A DNA stretch of 64,000 nt from Spirodela intermedia. Its lineage: Eukaryota > Streptophyta > Magnoliopsida > Alismatales > Araceae. The translations under genes and the position numbers were made by a program. The notes under the pieces were generated by a model. That model searched no databases and was not told the DNA's origin. It saw only the letters and a list, made by a program, of their open reading frames with translations. The stretch's first letter is position 1, and every line of letters starts with the position of its first letter. Shown piece by piece: positions 1 to 11,276 of the stretch. The DNA lies in contig LR746267.1 of assembly GCA_902729315.2 (NCBI GenBank), positions 1,975,501-2,039,500 of the forward strand, given 5' to 3'.

Positions 1-1292
1 CCGCTAGCGAGGAGGCGCCGGAGAGTCGCCGGGAGGTCCGGCATCGCCAGCCGCCCGGCGGCCTCCGGCGGCGGCGCGGGGCTGTCGCACATGCGGAGGA
101 GGATGCACAGATCGTTGCCGATCAGGAACTTCTGGAGATTGCCGAGGACGAGTGGGCCGTACTGGAAGACCGATCGCTTGCACTGCGGGGCGGCAATGGC
201 AGATTGATCGAATGAGTTGAAGTTTCTCGCCGGTTTTCCATTTTTTCCAGGAGGAGAGTGGCTCTACCTGATTGGCGTGACTCGGGAGCGACTCGCAGGC
301 CTCGAGCAGGGCCTTGATGATCTTGATCTGCCGGCACCGGAAAACCTAGTTCGTGAGGATTTTGATTTTTTTCTGCGTAGAGTTTGGGTGCTTGGATGGC
401 GAGGAGGTGATTACCTGCTGTTCGTGATCGTCGAGGCCCCGGCGGATCTGCTCCGCGGCGACGTGGCACGCGTCGCAGCCCGCGCGGGCTTTCATCTGCG
501 AAACTCGATTCTCTCAGAAGAAAACCAGATGTGTTCATGGTACGTCTACGATATATTATTAGCATGAGTAATAACTAATGTGATGATTTTACCATGAATG
601 ACGGCAGATTTATCTCGCCAAGGGACGGAAGCCTGATCGGCGACTGCTCCGCAGAGATGGAAGATGAACTGTTGGTGCGGTTACTAGCCGGGCAGAATCC
701 GGTGTAGTTGCAGAGATTCTTCTCGAGGAAGACGATCTGGAAGAAGAGGATACCCTCCCGCAAGTAAAGCTCCAACAATTTCCTACACTATCGAGAATCG
801 AAGATGATGTTTTAGGAGCCGATTGCCGGAGGAGACGAAGAATTTATTTAAGCCAGAAAATTGGAGGAGATCAGATGGCACCTTAACTTGTAAATCGGAG
901 CGTATGATGTGGCAAACTTCACCGGAGATCTTCTCGACTTCCTTGTACAAGCTGGGATCGTTCAGGAACCTCTCGGCCTTCCTGGAGACCTCTCGGCATG
1001 AATGGCAGAAGAAGTCCGGCGGCACCCGCCGTGAGGGAGGGCGGTTCTGAAGGATTCCGATCAGATCCTCGAGGAACATGGCCATCTCTGGATATGGCAG
1101 GCACCGAAGTTCGCTGGCTCACGGAGGTGTAGTTTCGACGGAAGAAAATGGCGCAGGAGAATAGCTCTGGAGCGTACCGTCGGAGTCCGGCGTGGGCGCT
1201 GCGGGGATGAGATCTTCGCTCCTGACACCGTCTGCAAGTTCCAAGAAGAGGAGAATGGAGGCGATGAGCAGCCCCGCAGCCATCTTCGCCAT
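1..1292 (-). CDS. Plant saposin B-type domain protein (prosaposin-like), 5' part, cut by window edge
   Basis: Likely a secreted or vacuolar lipid-interacting protein with two saposin B domains. My exon model on the minus strand is 1292-1178, 1087-882, 787-593, 495-415, 327-268 and 182-<1; all junctions are GT-AG and keep frame. Exon 1 starts with a hydrophobic signal peptide (MAKMAAGLLIASILLFLEL). Domain 1 shows the six-cysteine pattern: CHSC, a Cys ~24 residues later, a Cys opening exon 3, then NLCNYTGFC, which carries an N-glycosylation sequon. After a Ser/Asn-rich linker, domain 2 has CDACH in exon 4, the EACESLP segment in exon 5, and CKRS, NDLC and LRMC in exon 6. These correspond to the SapB_1/SapB_2 halves of plant prosaposin-like proteins. 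The C-terminus lies beyond position 1. Function in plants is poorly known; lipid binding is family inference. Confidence 0.85.
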
Positions 1293-1452
1293 GGAAGAAG
1301 ACCTGCAAGAGGATCCATGGAGCAGATTTCAGAAGACCGGTGAGGAGGAACCAGGACAGAAGAGGAGGATGTGGAGGAGGACCAGGAGGACGAAGGGATT
1401 AGAGACAGGATTACTGCCGCCGGAGAGAAAGGGAAAGATGGCGACCGCTGGG

Positions 1453-1458
1453 TATATA
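1453..1458 (-). promoter_or_regulatory. Probable TATA box of the saposin gene
   Basis: TATATA (palindromic) lies about 160 bp upstream of the saposin ATG at 1292 on the minus strand. The distance suits a ~130 nt 5' UTR. No mapped transcript start supports it. Confidence 0.4.
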
Positions 1459-2298
1459 CCAGAGCGAGTTGCAGGCCCCCCGCCATGGCCGAGGAAGCTT
1501 CGCGGAGAGGAAGCTTCTTCATCAACCCTAGGGGATCATGATTGGGATTCCTCCCTTCTGGACGGCCCTCCCCATTTTTCTCACTATTTGATCGAAGCGC
1601 CAGTTCCATGATTCCCCCCAGATTTACGGAGAATCTCTCCGATCTTCCCTCCATTTTTCATCAGAACAGCATTTTACAGGTACTGCACAGAGCTGCAGCA
1701 GATCTGCCTCCGGAAGCATCATCATCCATGGCGCATGGCCTGGCTCCTTCTCCTGCAAGGCCAAAAGCTCAATAAAAACCAGAGAAATGGCACACAAGGA
1801 GACAATGCAGGACTCGGCGCACGCCGGACCAAATCCACAGCATCGTCCTTGCAGGAAGGAGTCATTGGGGAAGAAAAACGAGGAAACCTCTGCAAGAAGA
1901 TCCCGGAAACGCTAATTAAGCCGGAGAGAAGGGTGGCGACTTCGGCAAGGGGAGGTATCCGTCCTACACCTAATTCTTCAAATAACAGCTTGAGATAGTA
2001 TTTTGTTTATTCTAATTTTTGCAGGGGCTGAAGGTATAAATTTCCTTCCACCCAAAATTCCCCAGGAGTGTAGAGAAAGTTCAATTCGGGCAAAAATGAT
2101 AATTAATCAAAAGGCTGGATAATTCTGTAAACCTCAATATTTATAAGCATATAATATTTATAAAAGAAGTTAAATAAGTGGCATTGCTGCGTGGCAGTAC
2201 GACACAGGCCAAGGCATCCACCGGGGCCATTCACTCTATAAAAATTGTCTTTTTATGGAATATTATCTATTATCTTCGAATTATATTGGTTCATGTAG

Positions 2299-2309
2299 TG
2301 AGAGAGAGG

Positions 2310-2350
<41 letters not shown>
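2299..2350. repeat. (GA)n microsatellite
   Basis: A nearly pure GA run of about 50 bp in the probable promoter or 5' UTR of the membrane-protein gene at 2698. GA/CT tracts near transcription starts are common in plant promoters. Confidence 0.9.
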
Positions 2351-2697
2351 TAGGGAGATGGGCCGGGCCTGGTTCCATTGACTTTGGGATTCTCTTCGAG
2401 CCAGGGGAGGAGGATAACATGAACTACTCTCACAGTGAATGCCTCGGATCTTAATAAATTCTGATCTAGGGGAACAGGATAACGTAAACTTGGCCCCCGG
2501 AAGCACCGCATGTACCTCGTCTCCAGGCGTCCATATCTCCGTTTCGCTTTCCACGGACCGCTATCCAGCATACCAGAACCACTTCCCAAAAAAAGCAGAT
2601 CAAGTCCCGTCCAACCCCCCTCTCTCTCCTCTCCTCTCTCTTCTCACCCCATCCTGTCTTGCAGATCACGAGGATTGGAGTGCGGGAGGAGGTGGCG

Positions 2698-3687
2698 ATG
2701 GATCGGCCGCCGGAGGAGTTGCAGGAGCTTGGCCTGAGGGAAGTCCTCCGGGAATCGATCTCCATCCCCCGAGCTTCTCCCCGGACCTTCTCCCTCATCA
2801 CCCTCGTCCTCGTCTTCCCCCTCTCCTTCGCCGTCCTCGCCCACAACATCTTCACCCACCCCATCCTCCATCGCCTCCAATCGACCCACTACTCCTCCCC
2901 CTCCTCCTCCCATGGGCACGAGTGGGCCCTCTTCTTCCTCTACCAGTTCATCTACCTTCTCTTCCTCTTCACCTTCTCACTCCTCGCCACCGCCGCCGTC
3001 GTGTTCACCGTCGCCTCCATCTACGCCGCCAAGGCCGTCTCCTTCTCCTCCACCATGTCCGCCATACGTCCCATCTTCTCTCGCCTCTTCCGCACATTTC
3101 TCTGGGTCTCCCTCATCATGTTGGTGTACAACTCCGGCTTCATCCTCGCCATCGCCGTTGTCATCATCCTCTCCGGCGGCGTCTCCGCTATTCCCAGCCC
3201 CAGGCAGATCTTCCTCTTCACCGTGATCTTTCTTATCTTCCTCGCCGTCCATGTCTTCATCGCTGCACATTGGCACCTGGCCAGCGTGATCACTGTCCTC
3301 GAGCCCGTCTGCGGCTTGGACGCCATGAAGAAGAGCCGGGAGCTGATGCGGGGGCGAATTAGAATGGCTCTATGGTTTGTTCTGGGTTACCTCGGAGCCT
3401 GCGGGCTGATCAGTGGGGCTTTCGGGGCGGTGGTGGTGCGCGCCGGAGAAGAAGATAGCATTCCGGCTTCGCCCATGGTGAGGGTCCTGGTGGGCGGCGC
3501 ACTGGTGGCGGTGCTCGTCGTCGTCAACCTGGTGGGATTGCTGGTGCAGAGTGTTTTCTATTATGTCTGCAAGAGTTACCATCACCAGCCAATCGACAAG
3601 AGTGCTCTGTGCGAGCACCTGGGTGGGTACCTTGGCGAGTATGTGCCCCTGAAGAGCTCAATCCAGATGGAGAACTTCGAATTGTAA
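2698..3687 (+). CDS. Six-helix plant membrane protein of unknown function
   Basis: Single-exon ORF of 329 aa. I chose the ATG at 2698 (MDRPPEELQEL) because it begins the amphipathic N-terminus typical of this plant family, although the frame is open upstream. Hydrophobic segments are visible at about residues 31-50, 77-109, 131-158, 170-197, 222-247 and 261-290. A charged loop with EPVCGLDAMKKSRELMRGR lies between helices 4 and 5, and a soluble tail ends in ENFEL. The layout matches a plant-specific family of uncharacterised multi-pass proteins, often intronless, whose members have no established reaction. The coding region is GC-rich, unlike the surrounding AT-rich DNA. Location is a cell membrane; the compartment cannot be told from sequence. 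Confidence 0.85.
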   Translation: MDRPPEELQELGLREVLRESISIPRASPRTFSLITLVLVFPLSFAVLAHNIFTHPILHRLQSTHYSSPSSSHGHEWALFFLYQFIYLLFLFTFSLLATAAVVFTVASIYAAKAVSFSSTMSAIRPIFSRLFRTFLWVSLIMLVYNSGFILAIAVVIILSGGVSAIPSPRQIFLFTVIFLIFLAVHVFIAAHWHLASVITVLEPVCGLDAMKKSRELMRGRIRMALWFVLGYLGACGLISGAFGAVVVRAGEEDSIPASPMVRVLVGGALVAVLVVVNLVGLLVQSVFYYVCKSYHHQPIDKSALCEHLGGYLGEYVPLKSSIQMENFEL

Positions 3688-6344
3688 TGATAGTTGATAG
3701 TGAAAACATCTCTGTTTCTCTCGCTCTCCTTGTGCAAGGTGTCTCCTCATGGATTTCGATAATTAGAGATCTGTGCCGTGGTTTTTGGTTCTTATGCGCG
3801 CCCATGTTGATCTTTCTCTAGCTCTATGACAGAATCTGCTTCAAGTTGCAGATTTTCTTGCCTTGCAGATTTTTGTGGTTGTTCTCTAGCTCTATGACAA
3901 GCAATGAGAAAGAGGCAATAGTGCTGCTAGTCGTCTGCTATGCCTTGGTGTCATACATGGCTGGGTATTCTCTGGCACTTTGGTCAATCTCTGGGTAATG
4001 TGCTAATTCTTTAACTTGTCTTGGTGTGGCTCTGATGTTCTCGAGTTCCTTCCTTGGTATTCTGTTTCAAGAGTTCAATTACAGTAATGGATGGGTCTGT
4101 GGTCTCTTATCTTTTTCTCTGTCTTAGTTTTCACTAGTTGTTCATCCACTCTTCTGAAGAGAAAGAGGCAGAAGACTGTTCTCTGCGGTACTACATTGCC
4201 CACCATGACCTCCCATCGCCTGCTATAGTTGTCGACCCACCCTCGTTGCCCTCATCTGCTCATCCACGAAACGTTTGTAAGGATTGGCATTGGGGAGATG
4301 TATGCATGAAGGGGATGTAATTGTCTAAAACATCTGCCAATTCAAACTGCTAACATGTGTATACTCATTTATATTAGTTTTTGATTTATTCTCAGAAGAA
4401 CATTACAACATTCTTTTCATAATTTAGATTTCCTTTTCTGGCCAGTCGAATCCAATCTGAACCTTGTTAGATGATCTTTTTTCTGAGTTTGACTTGATCA
4501 GTGCAGTTCTGGGGTTGAGTTCAACTCGTTTGCAATGTCCACCTAATCCTGTCATGTTATCTATGTAGGTTGGGAATCGCCTGATTTAAGGAGAAAATCT
4601 TATTTGACCAAAAAAAATTAAATAAAAGGCCATGCCATGCCAACAATTATGAAGAATTTCAGCCGAATTGGATCTGTGGATGTCTATTTATTCTCGTCTT
4701 TCCCTGGCCTATATTGTTAGAACATTTCCAGTTTTTTCTAAGTCCTCAGCTTTCATGGGAGGCAAAGAGAACCTGTGGGAGTTTCAACAGCTGGAAAGCT
4801 TAACAGTCAACAGAAGGCGTCTGTGTGTGATGGAAGATAGGTCAGTTTTTCTTTGTTCTTATTATCACTGCTTCAGTATTCTTCTTGCACTGGTGAAAGT
4901 GGCTAGACAGAGTACAGGCTGCACAACCTTTAGTATCAACTGATGCACGTTTAGCTTGAGAAAAAATTGCTACGCCATGGATGAACTCCTGAAAGGCACA
5001 GCCGATATTAAGCTTCCCAATGACCTGCGCGGTTTGCCTGGATCAACCCCATAAGGTGCTTAGAAGGTTTTCATCCTCAGTTTCCCACTTCCCGTGCATC
5101 ATAAGGTACTGTTACAAATTAGTCTGATATAAATATCAAGATTTCAGGAAGCAATTTGTCATTGTCAGCTTAAGATACTTGCCATTTTTGTCTCGTTGAC
5201 CTTTAACTAACATCAGAAGTAGTAACCAAAGAATTTAAGAAATATTCTTCTGATTCCTTATGATCCAATATTTTTCACATCCCAGGTCTAAAGCTGTTCA
5301 TCTATTGCCATTAATAATGCTTGCAATGTTGCATAGGGATGAACAAGCTTCACTTGAGAGCTATGCATGTCACCATGCTGTAGTCACATTGGGTTTCTAT
5401 GATTTATCTGGTCAACCTCTCTGAAGATTTTGCTCATGTTTCAAAGGGATACCATTTATGGCAAAACACTGGATATAAAAGCCTATGAGAGGACTCACTA
5501 ATGGGTGAGAATGCTGAATTGGATTTCCACATGAACAATCTGAGAACTTGTTCACAAGTTTTGATGAATTTGGTCATCTTCAATTAGCTGGTTGATGCAT
5601 ATAATGATTCTGCAGCTGTCCTGGAATCATAACCCAGTTCATGGTCCAGAGTCTTGCATGCAATTACTTGGCCAAGTTTCTTCAGTTTCTTAATCATTGA
5701 GTTGAAAGCTATCAATTCTAATATTTATAGCTGAACTTAGAACATAGAAATTAGCTTCAAAGTTCTAGTCGAATTCTTAATGTCACGTTTTATTCTCAAA
5801 TATTTATTGAATGAAAAAAGAAGTAAAAGAACCCTAAAAATATAGTTTTTTTTTTTTTACTAATTTCTAGTTGATGTAGCTACTTCTTCGGCATCAAGAA
5901 ATTAGTAGTGAGAAAGTGTGAGGAGAAGGGAGGAAAAAGATTAACCAATGTTCATAGGTTGATTAATATCCAAAGTGGAATCAAAATCATAGACATCTTT
6001 CAATTGGGAAAAAGAAACATTCAAGTATTAACTCTTAAGTTGTTCAAGCAAATTCTCAACACAAAACTGACACTAGAAAAATGAATAGTGGAAAATGTTT
6101 TAGTATTTACCGCATATATGTCACCCATACTGCTGGAGTAATGAAATCAATGAGAATGACACATAATATAAATGAAATAAATGCAGCTTATAAGTAACTC
6201 CCCCTTCTCACCCTAAGCAGAGAAGCTTGAACGCTGGACTGGGGGTTTCAGGCCGTTGTGGACTAGGGGCTTCCGCTGCTGCTGCTATTTTTATGCTGCT
6301 ACCGTGCTCACCTTTGCCTATCACCTTGAGGGAGGCCTGCTCTT

Positions 6345-6345
<1 letters not shown>
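3688..6345. other. Intergenic, no gene recognised
   Basis: AT-rich sequence downstream of the membrane-protein gene. Only short chance ORFs are present. An 18-bp direct repeat (TTCTCTAGCTCTATGACA) occurs at 3814-3831 and 3882-3899 in the probable 3' UTR or flank. Nothing else could be supported. Confidence 0.6.

Positions 6346-6438
<93 letters not shown>
6346..6438. repeat. Long (CT)n microsatellite
   Basis: An uninterrupted CT dinucleotide run of about 93 bp, the longest simple repeat in the window. It creates artificial Ser/Leu ORFs. No gene is adjacent. Confidence 0.95.
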
Positions 6439-6440
<2 letters not shown>

Positions 6441-6879
6441 CCTGTTATTGCGCTTGATATAATCCGCCTATTTTGAGGCCACGTTTTCTTCCATAAATTC
6501 GAATAATTAGAAGAAAAAATTCACATTTCCTACTCCTTATTTTTCTGCACTTCTCTATCAGTTATGATATTTCTCGGGGGGATATGGCTTGGACATTTAT
6601 GTTAGTATAGGTCAAATCATTAAATGAACATGTCTCAAGCTTGGTATGCAAATTAAATAAGAATTCATGAAAAATCTTTTAAAATCTATTTAATATTTTC
6701 CCATTCAATCTGATTACATTTGAGATTAGTTAATCTGGTATTTTCAATCATTTTTCTTTGATTAACATATACAAATTAAACATTAATAATCATCTCTTAC
6801 TATAACATCCCTATTATTTCATAATCTTTGAGAGTATTTACTGATCTATTAGTTGACTAATAGCTTGGTGAGGCACATG

Positions 6880-7187
6880 CCTTGAGACATGGCACAACTA
6901 GTGCACCCACATCAAGGTGTAGTACATCATATACACACATCGAGGCATGGTGTCACATGTGAGGTCATTTGTGATGTCATGGATGATGTTAATGGTGTGA
7001 CCAAAGATGAGTCCCACATTAATTAATATGGGCATGGGCTAAACCCCTCTATAAAAAGGGTTATACATTTAGTGTAAAAGGCACCCTAAAGTATTATAAT
7101 GCAATAGAAAGAGACATCCTTTGAGCCTGTACTCATGCCCAAAATGAGTTGCAAGGACATCCAATGAAAGCACATCCATGCGACAAC
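6880..7187 (+). mobile_element. LTR-like end, plus orientation, with adjacent primer-binding-like site
   Basis: The sequence has an LTR promoter layout: a TGACATCA-rich upstream part, TATAAAAA at 7050-7057, then a transcribed-like segment ending in a block that recurs, inverted, at ~7265-7300 and ~8565-8605 (core CAATAGAAAGAGACATC). It is followed directly by TGGTATCAAGTA at 7188-7199, which resembles the plant initiator-Met tRNA primer-binding site. No gag/pol was seen to the right; an oppositely oriented LTR-like end begins instead. Boundaries are approximate. Confidence 0.5.
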
Positions 7188-7199
7188 TGGTATCAAGTA

Positions 7200-8745
7200 T
7201 CTGCCAAATTGTTTTGATGACTTCACAAACCCAAATAGCTTAACACTACATGACCAATAGTATAAGTTCAAAAGATGTCTCTCTCTATTGCGTTATGGTA
7301 CTCAAGGTGTCTCTAAGATTAGGAGCATGAACCTTTCTATTTAGAGGTTGGGCCCCTCTCTTCTAAGATCAAGTAATGCGTATGTTTAACCCCACTATTT
7401 ACATCATCCCTGACATTGTGGATGACCTCATCAGTGACATTCTGCCTCAATGTATCCATTTGTTGTCCAACATCTCAACTACATGCCCGCCCATTAGTTG
7501 CACATTGAATTGTGCACACCTTGTCGAGCTCCATGACACCACACTATTGTGCATGCATGCTCATGTCATCTGTCCTACTATTGTGTAATTGCCATGTCAC
7601 ATCAAATCAGATCATGATATTCTCATTGAGCCTATGTTGCTCCCACATGGCACATTGTGTTATTTTATGCTGTCACACATGTATTATGCTAACACGCACC
7701 AACATGTGCCAGCACCAAGCCTCTATTGTTCCCATGCACCTTGCTATGCCAATGTCTACCTCCGTGCACATATGTGACAGTCATGTTGTGCAGCACTACA
7801 CACCATGCTTGCCTATGTAGAGACAAGCTCTCTTATGTTGCATTGCGCCCTTGATGTGCAGTCACCATGTCCCATTTTCCCAGCATGTGTTTGCATTGAG
7901 GTTCCCAATCTCATGTGTTGTGTTGTGCTGACACGTCCTCGCACGTGTACATTGTGCTATAGTATGACACTATGCACATAGTGCTCCTCCATGCATGACC
8001 CATCATACTCCCAAAGTCAAAGTCCAAGGTGGGACCTCCTCATCCAATTCTAGAGTGGTGATATAGTGGTCTCCATTATGTCCTTCACACACAAACTATG
8101 CCACACTTGACAAGTACTTCTTGCTACCATGAATGTAGCTTGTTGATGTGTGCCTATCCACACATTGCCATCAGGGTTGTTGTGGGCCCCCACACGTGTG
8201 GTGCTTGTCCATGAGTGCAACATGCTTTGCTCATGCTAGTAGTCAGGTCAGCTCATAGGACCAACATGCAGCCACTTGATTGTCTTCTAAGGTCCCCTTG
8301 AGCACCAAGAGGGGGGGCTTCCTCAGTCTCAACCATGGTGACCAACAAGGCAACATGCTCTTCCATCTGAGCCAACATTTGATCACACATTCCACTCTCT
8401 CTTTCACCAAGATGCAATCAACTTGCTTTGATACCACCTCCTCTATGAAAAAAAGAGAAAGTAGGAAAGTAGCAACCTCTTGTTTCACTTATTATATGAT
8501 CACTATGTCAAACATCATCATGACTTCAACCAGCCTACACCATGATTAGGAGTAAAGTCTCGAAGGGACGTCTCCTTCTATTGTACTATAATACTCAAGG
8601 TGTCTATTTCATTAGGTGGCCAATGCTTTTATAAAGGGGTTGGGCACCTCCATTCCCAAATTAAACAATGTGAGACACATGTTTAGCCCCATTGCTGACA
8701 TCATCCCTAACCTTGTGGATGACCTCACATGTGATATGTGCATCT
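7200..8745 (-). mobile_element. Small non-autonomous LTR element (TRIM-like), minus orientation
   Basis: Two related LTR-like segments in minus orientation (about 7200-7470 and 8440-8745) share the GACATCTTTT/GACGTCCCTT block next to an ACCTTGAGTA motif, and a distal part reading GATGATGT and GGTCATCCACAA. The right copy has TATAAAA (minus) at 8628-8634. Immediately inside it, TGGTATCAAAGC lies on the minus strand at 8436-8425, matching the usual plant primer-binding site. The ~950 bp interior has no gag, protease, integrase or reverse-transcriptase coding; a short open stretch follows the primer site. Size and missing genes fit a terminal-repeat-in-miniature or internally deleted element. 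Exact termini and target-site duplications were not resolved. Confidence 0.5.
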
Positions 8746-9360
8746 AGTGGATTGTGCTGTGGCACATGCTTGTGTCACATTGTGACATTTATGTCGTGTT
8801 GTGCTGCATGCATTCACCCCACTGTGTTGCATGCACCATGAGTTGCATGTTGACTATGCAGTTCTGCCTCAAAAATCTCCCTCACGGTGTCAACCTTGTG
8901 ACACCAGGTCTAGGGAAATGCTCAAAAAATGAACTTTAACTCCACTCTTGTCGACATAAGATCATGCCCACAAGAGAGGTTCTACCACCCTAGTTAGTTT
9001 GAGGCTTCAGGTTTATAGCCCTAGATGATATTCTGACTCATTAGGCCCACTAACACCCATACATAAAGTAGTTTGAATCTTCTAATTTTCCAAGTTTTTC
9101 TCTAATCCATATACTTACTACTATTTAATATTAGACACTATTCTATAATATCAGATCATATGAAGGAAATCTATTGAATAACAATGTCCTAACTACATAT
9201 TTTAGTCAACTCTAACATATCAGATGAATTGCTCTTCATCTTGACAAATTGCTGAGTTAAAATGAGAACCCATCCCATTGAGGATTGTTGTTTGTTGGGT
9301 GCAAGTGGGGGAGGCCAGGCTTTGGCTTATCTTGTCAACTCTAAAGGTAGAGATAACACT
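8746..9360. other. Intergenic, no gene recognised
   Basis: AT-rich sequence flanking the LTR-like element. Its first ~150 bp still resemble the TGTGC/CATGT-rich element sequence. No other structure was identified. Confidence 0.5.
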
Positions 9361-9366
9361 AGAAAC

Positions 9367-9765
9367 TACTTACCTGTGAGAGTAAGGGTGAGGGAGAGAG
9401 AGAGAGAGAGGACCACATGCCATTGGGACCATAGCCTATAAAAGCTTGAATTTGATTAAGAATATCATTGAGTTGTCCAAGCCAGTTTATTTTTTTAGAC
9501 ACTTACATGTGAGAGTGAGGGTGAGAGAGAGAGAGAGAGAAATAATAACATGGGACTGGACCATACCCTATTAAAGCTTGTATTTGAATAAAAATGGCAT
9601 TGAGTTGACCAGGCCAATTTATTTCTTAGATCCTTACATGTGAGAGTTAGTTGAGAAAGAGAGAAAGAGACGATCACGTGGTATTCGGGCCATACCTTAT
9701 AAAAGCTTTAACTTGATAAACAATGGCATTGAGTTGACCATGTCAATTTGTCATTTAGAGTCCCA
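9367..9765. repeat. Three-copy tandem repeat, ~130 bp unit, with GA tracts
   Basis: Three diverged units start near 9367, 9501 and 9633. Each has ACTTACNTGTGAGAGT, a GA tract, CCATANCCTATAAAAGCTT or a variant, an A-rich stretch, then ATTGAGTTGNCCANGNCA and TTTATTT. The unit length is about 130 bp. No coding potential. Confidence 0.8.
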
Positions 9766-10470
9766 AACATGCTAAGGGGAAAAGGTTATACACATAAGAA
9801 CAGCAAGATATTTGGCATCATTTATTTCCATGGCTAGTATAAAAAATAATTTTTAATGGTATTAATATACAATATTTTTTATGGTATGACCTAGTCAAGT
9901 CACTAGTACAATAGAGACATGGCCTAGTTCTTGGCATCTAAAAAGATTCCATAGAGACAGGGCATAGTTCTTGGAATCTAACAAGATCCCAATTATGGAC
10001 CACTCAAAATCTTAGTATTTTTCTCCAGTGGGACTCTTAAACTCTTAACATGACATAGAAGTAAAGCCAATTCAGATACTATTGATGTGTTCATGAGCAT
10101 TGACAATTGCACTCATATCTATCAAAAGTGGCGTCATTGACTTTTCATTTGTACCACAAATTGGGTACTAGGTAGATGGTTGCATGAATTGTGAGACTCA
10201 CATGGATGAAAAATTCAATCAATGTGAGGTTGAGATCAATTATTTTTAAAAGGCTTCATATGATTACGCTACACCATCTATTTCACTGAACAAATGAGGT
10301 CTCAATCGTGCGGCCAATGCCTAATATGATATCTTTGAAGATTTTCTATCCATTGCTACTTGTTTCAACGATGATTTGAGTGAATTCATGGAGACCCAAA
10401 TCAAGAGAGTTTGGGCCCAAATCATGTATTTACTAACGATGAGTTACTAACGTTATGACCTAAGATTATG
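9766..10470. other. Intergenic, no gene recognised
   Basis: AT-rich DNA without a supportable ORF. A near repeat of 'ATAGAGACANGGCNTAGTTCTTGG' occurs around 9911 and 9953. Distal promoter elements of the potassium transporter could lie here. Confidence 0.5.
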
Positions 10471-11276
10471 AGAAAATGTGTGCCAAAATATCTCCTCCCA
10501 AGCATGTGGTTGTACTGTATTTTCTTCTAAGCCAAGTTGCTCGAGACTCGAGTTATTCTCCAAGATTTGGGCTTGGAGATGTTATTTTTTTCCGAGAGGG
10601 AGAGGAGGAAGGGAACCGGATGGGGGCGATCTTTGTAGGAGATCTCTCAAATTGTGTCACAGACTTTTACCGATAGGAAGGATCCAGTACGAAAAATGTA
10701 TCAGCCACCAACCGTACAAACAAGATCGGTCACCCATCAGCCGCCGTCATCGTCCTCTCTCTTCCGCCGCCGGCCTTCGAGCTCTGGAAGTCTCCACGGG
10801 CCCGCGCTTGTCTCTTGCGGACGCGTGGACGGTGACTTTTGTCCGAAATCTCAGGGACCATGTGGGGGGCCGGCACAGCTGGGGGCGTTGCCATCGCCTC
10901 TCCGTCGTTTCCTATCGAGGGTCGACGGATTTGCTGCGGCCTCCTTCTGTGAATCTCATCGGCTTCGTTGTGCTGCTTCCCCTTCATCCTCTCAGATTGC
11001 TCGCCCGGGTTTGGGGGATCGGTGCTCCCCGAGGAACTCTGATTCGGTTTACGCCTTTTCTTGGGCTGATGACGGACACTGCGCTGCCAAATTGTTGGTT
11101 CTGCGTCGCAAGGAGAAGGGAATTCGAGTAATCGGAGGAGTTTCTGAGTCGGAATTTTTCGATAGTCTCGGGTTGATTTCTGTGGAGTTCGTCGAGGAAG
11201 GAGTTCAGAGCCCAGATTACTTGCCTTCTTCTTGTCCTCTAAGGAATCTGAATAAGTTCGAGGAGCTTGACCATCG
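10471..11276 (+). promoter_or_regulatory. Promoter/5' leader region of the potassium transporter, with upstream ORFs
   Basis: Base composition changes to GC-rich at about 10470-10600 and stays so up to the transporter ATG at 11277, as expected of promoter plus 5' UTR. Long frames are open here: one plus-strand frame runs 10654-11376 and overlaps the transporter start in a different frame. It has no recognisable domain and is rich in Ser, Arg and Pro, so it is probably not a gene, but if transcribed it would be an overlapping upstream ORF. Confidence 0.45.

Larger units (their letters stand above)
1293..2697. other. Divergent intergenic region between the saposin and membrane-protein genes
   Basis: This stretch holds both promoters. 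The left part (1293-1980) is moderately GC-rich and probably leader and proximal promoter of the minus-strand saposin gene. A TATAAAA at 2237-2243 is a candidate plus-strand TATA box. A GA tract follows at 2299-2350. A strongly pyrimidine-rich run from ~2610 ends in CAG at ~2664, like a splice acceptor, so the membrane-protein gene may have a 5'-UTR intron. No further coding gene was recognised. Confidence 0.5.

Noticed and set aside
2439-3362. 307-codon plus-strand ORF rich in Pro, Leu, His and Arg
   Set aside because: Out-of-frame shadow of the GC-rich membrane-protein gene at 2698-3687.
6227-6457. ORFs with long Leu-Ser or Ser-Leu repeats
   Set aside because: They are direct translations of the (CT)n microsatellite and have no other support.
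7376-7820. Cys/His-rich plus-strand ORFs resembling zinc-binding proteins
   Set aside because: They come from TGTGC/CATGC-rich sequence inside the LTR-like element. Cysteines have no domain spacing and frames overlap each other.
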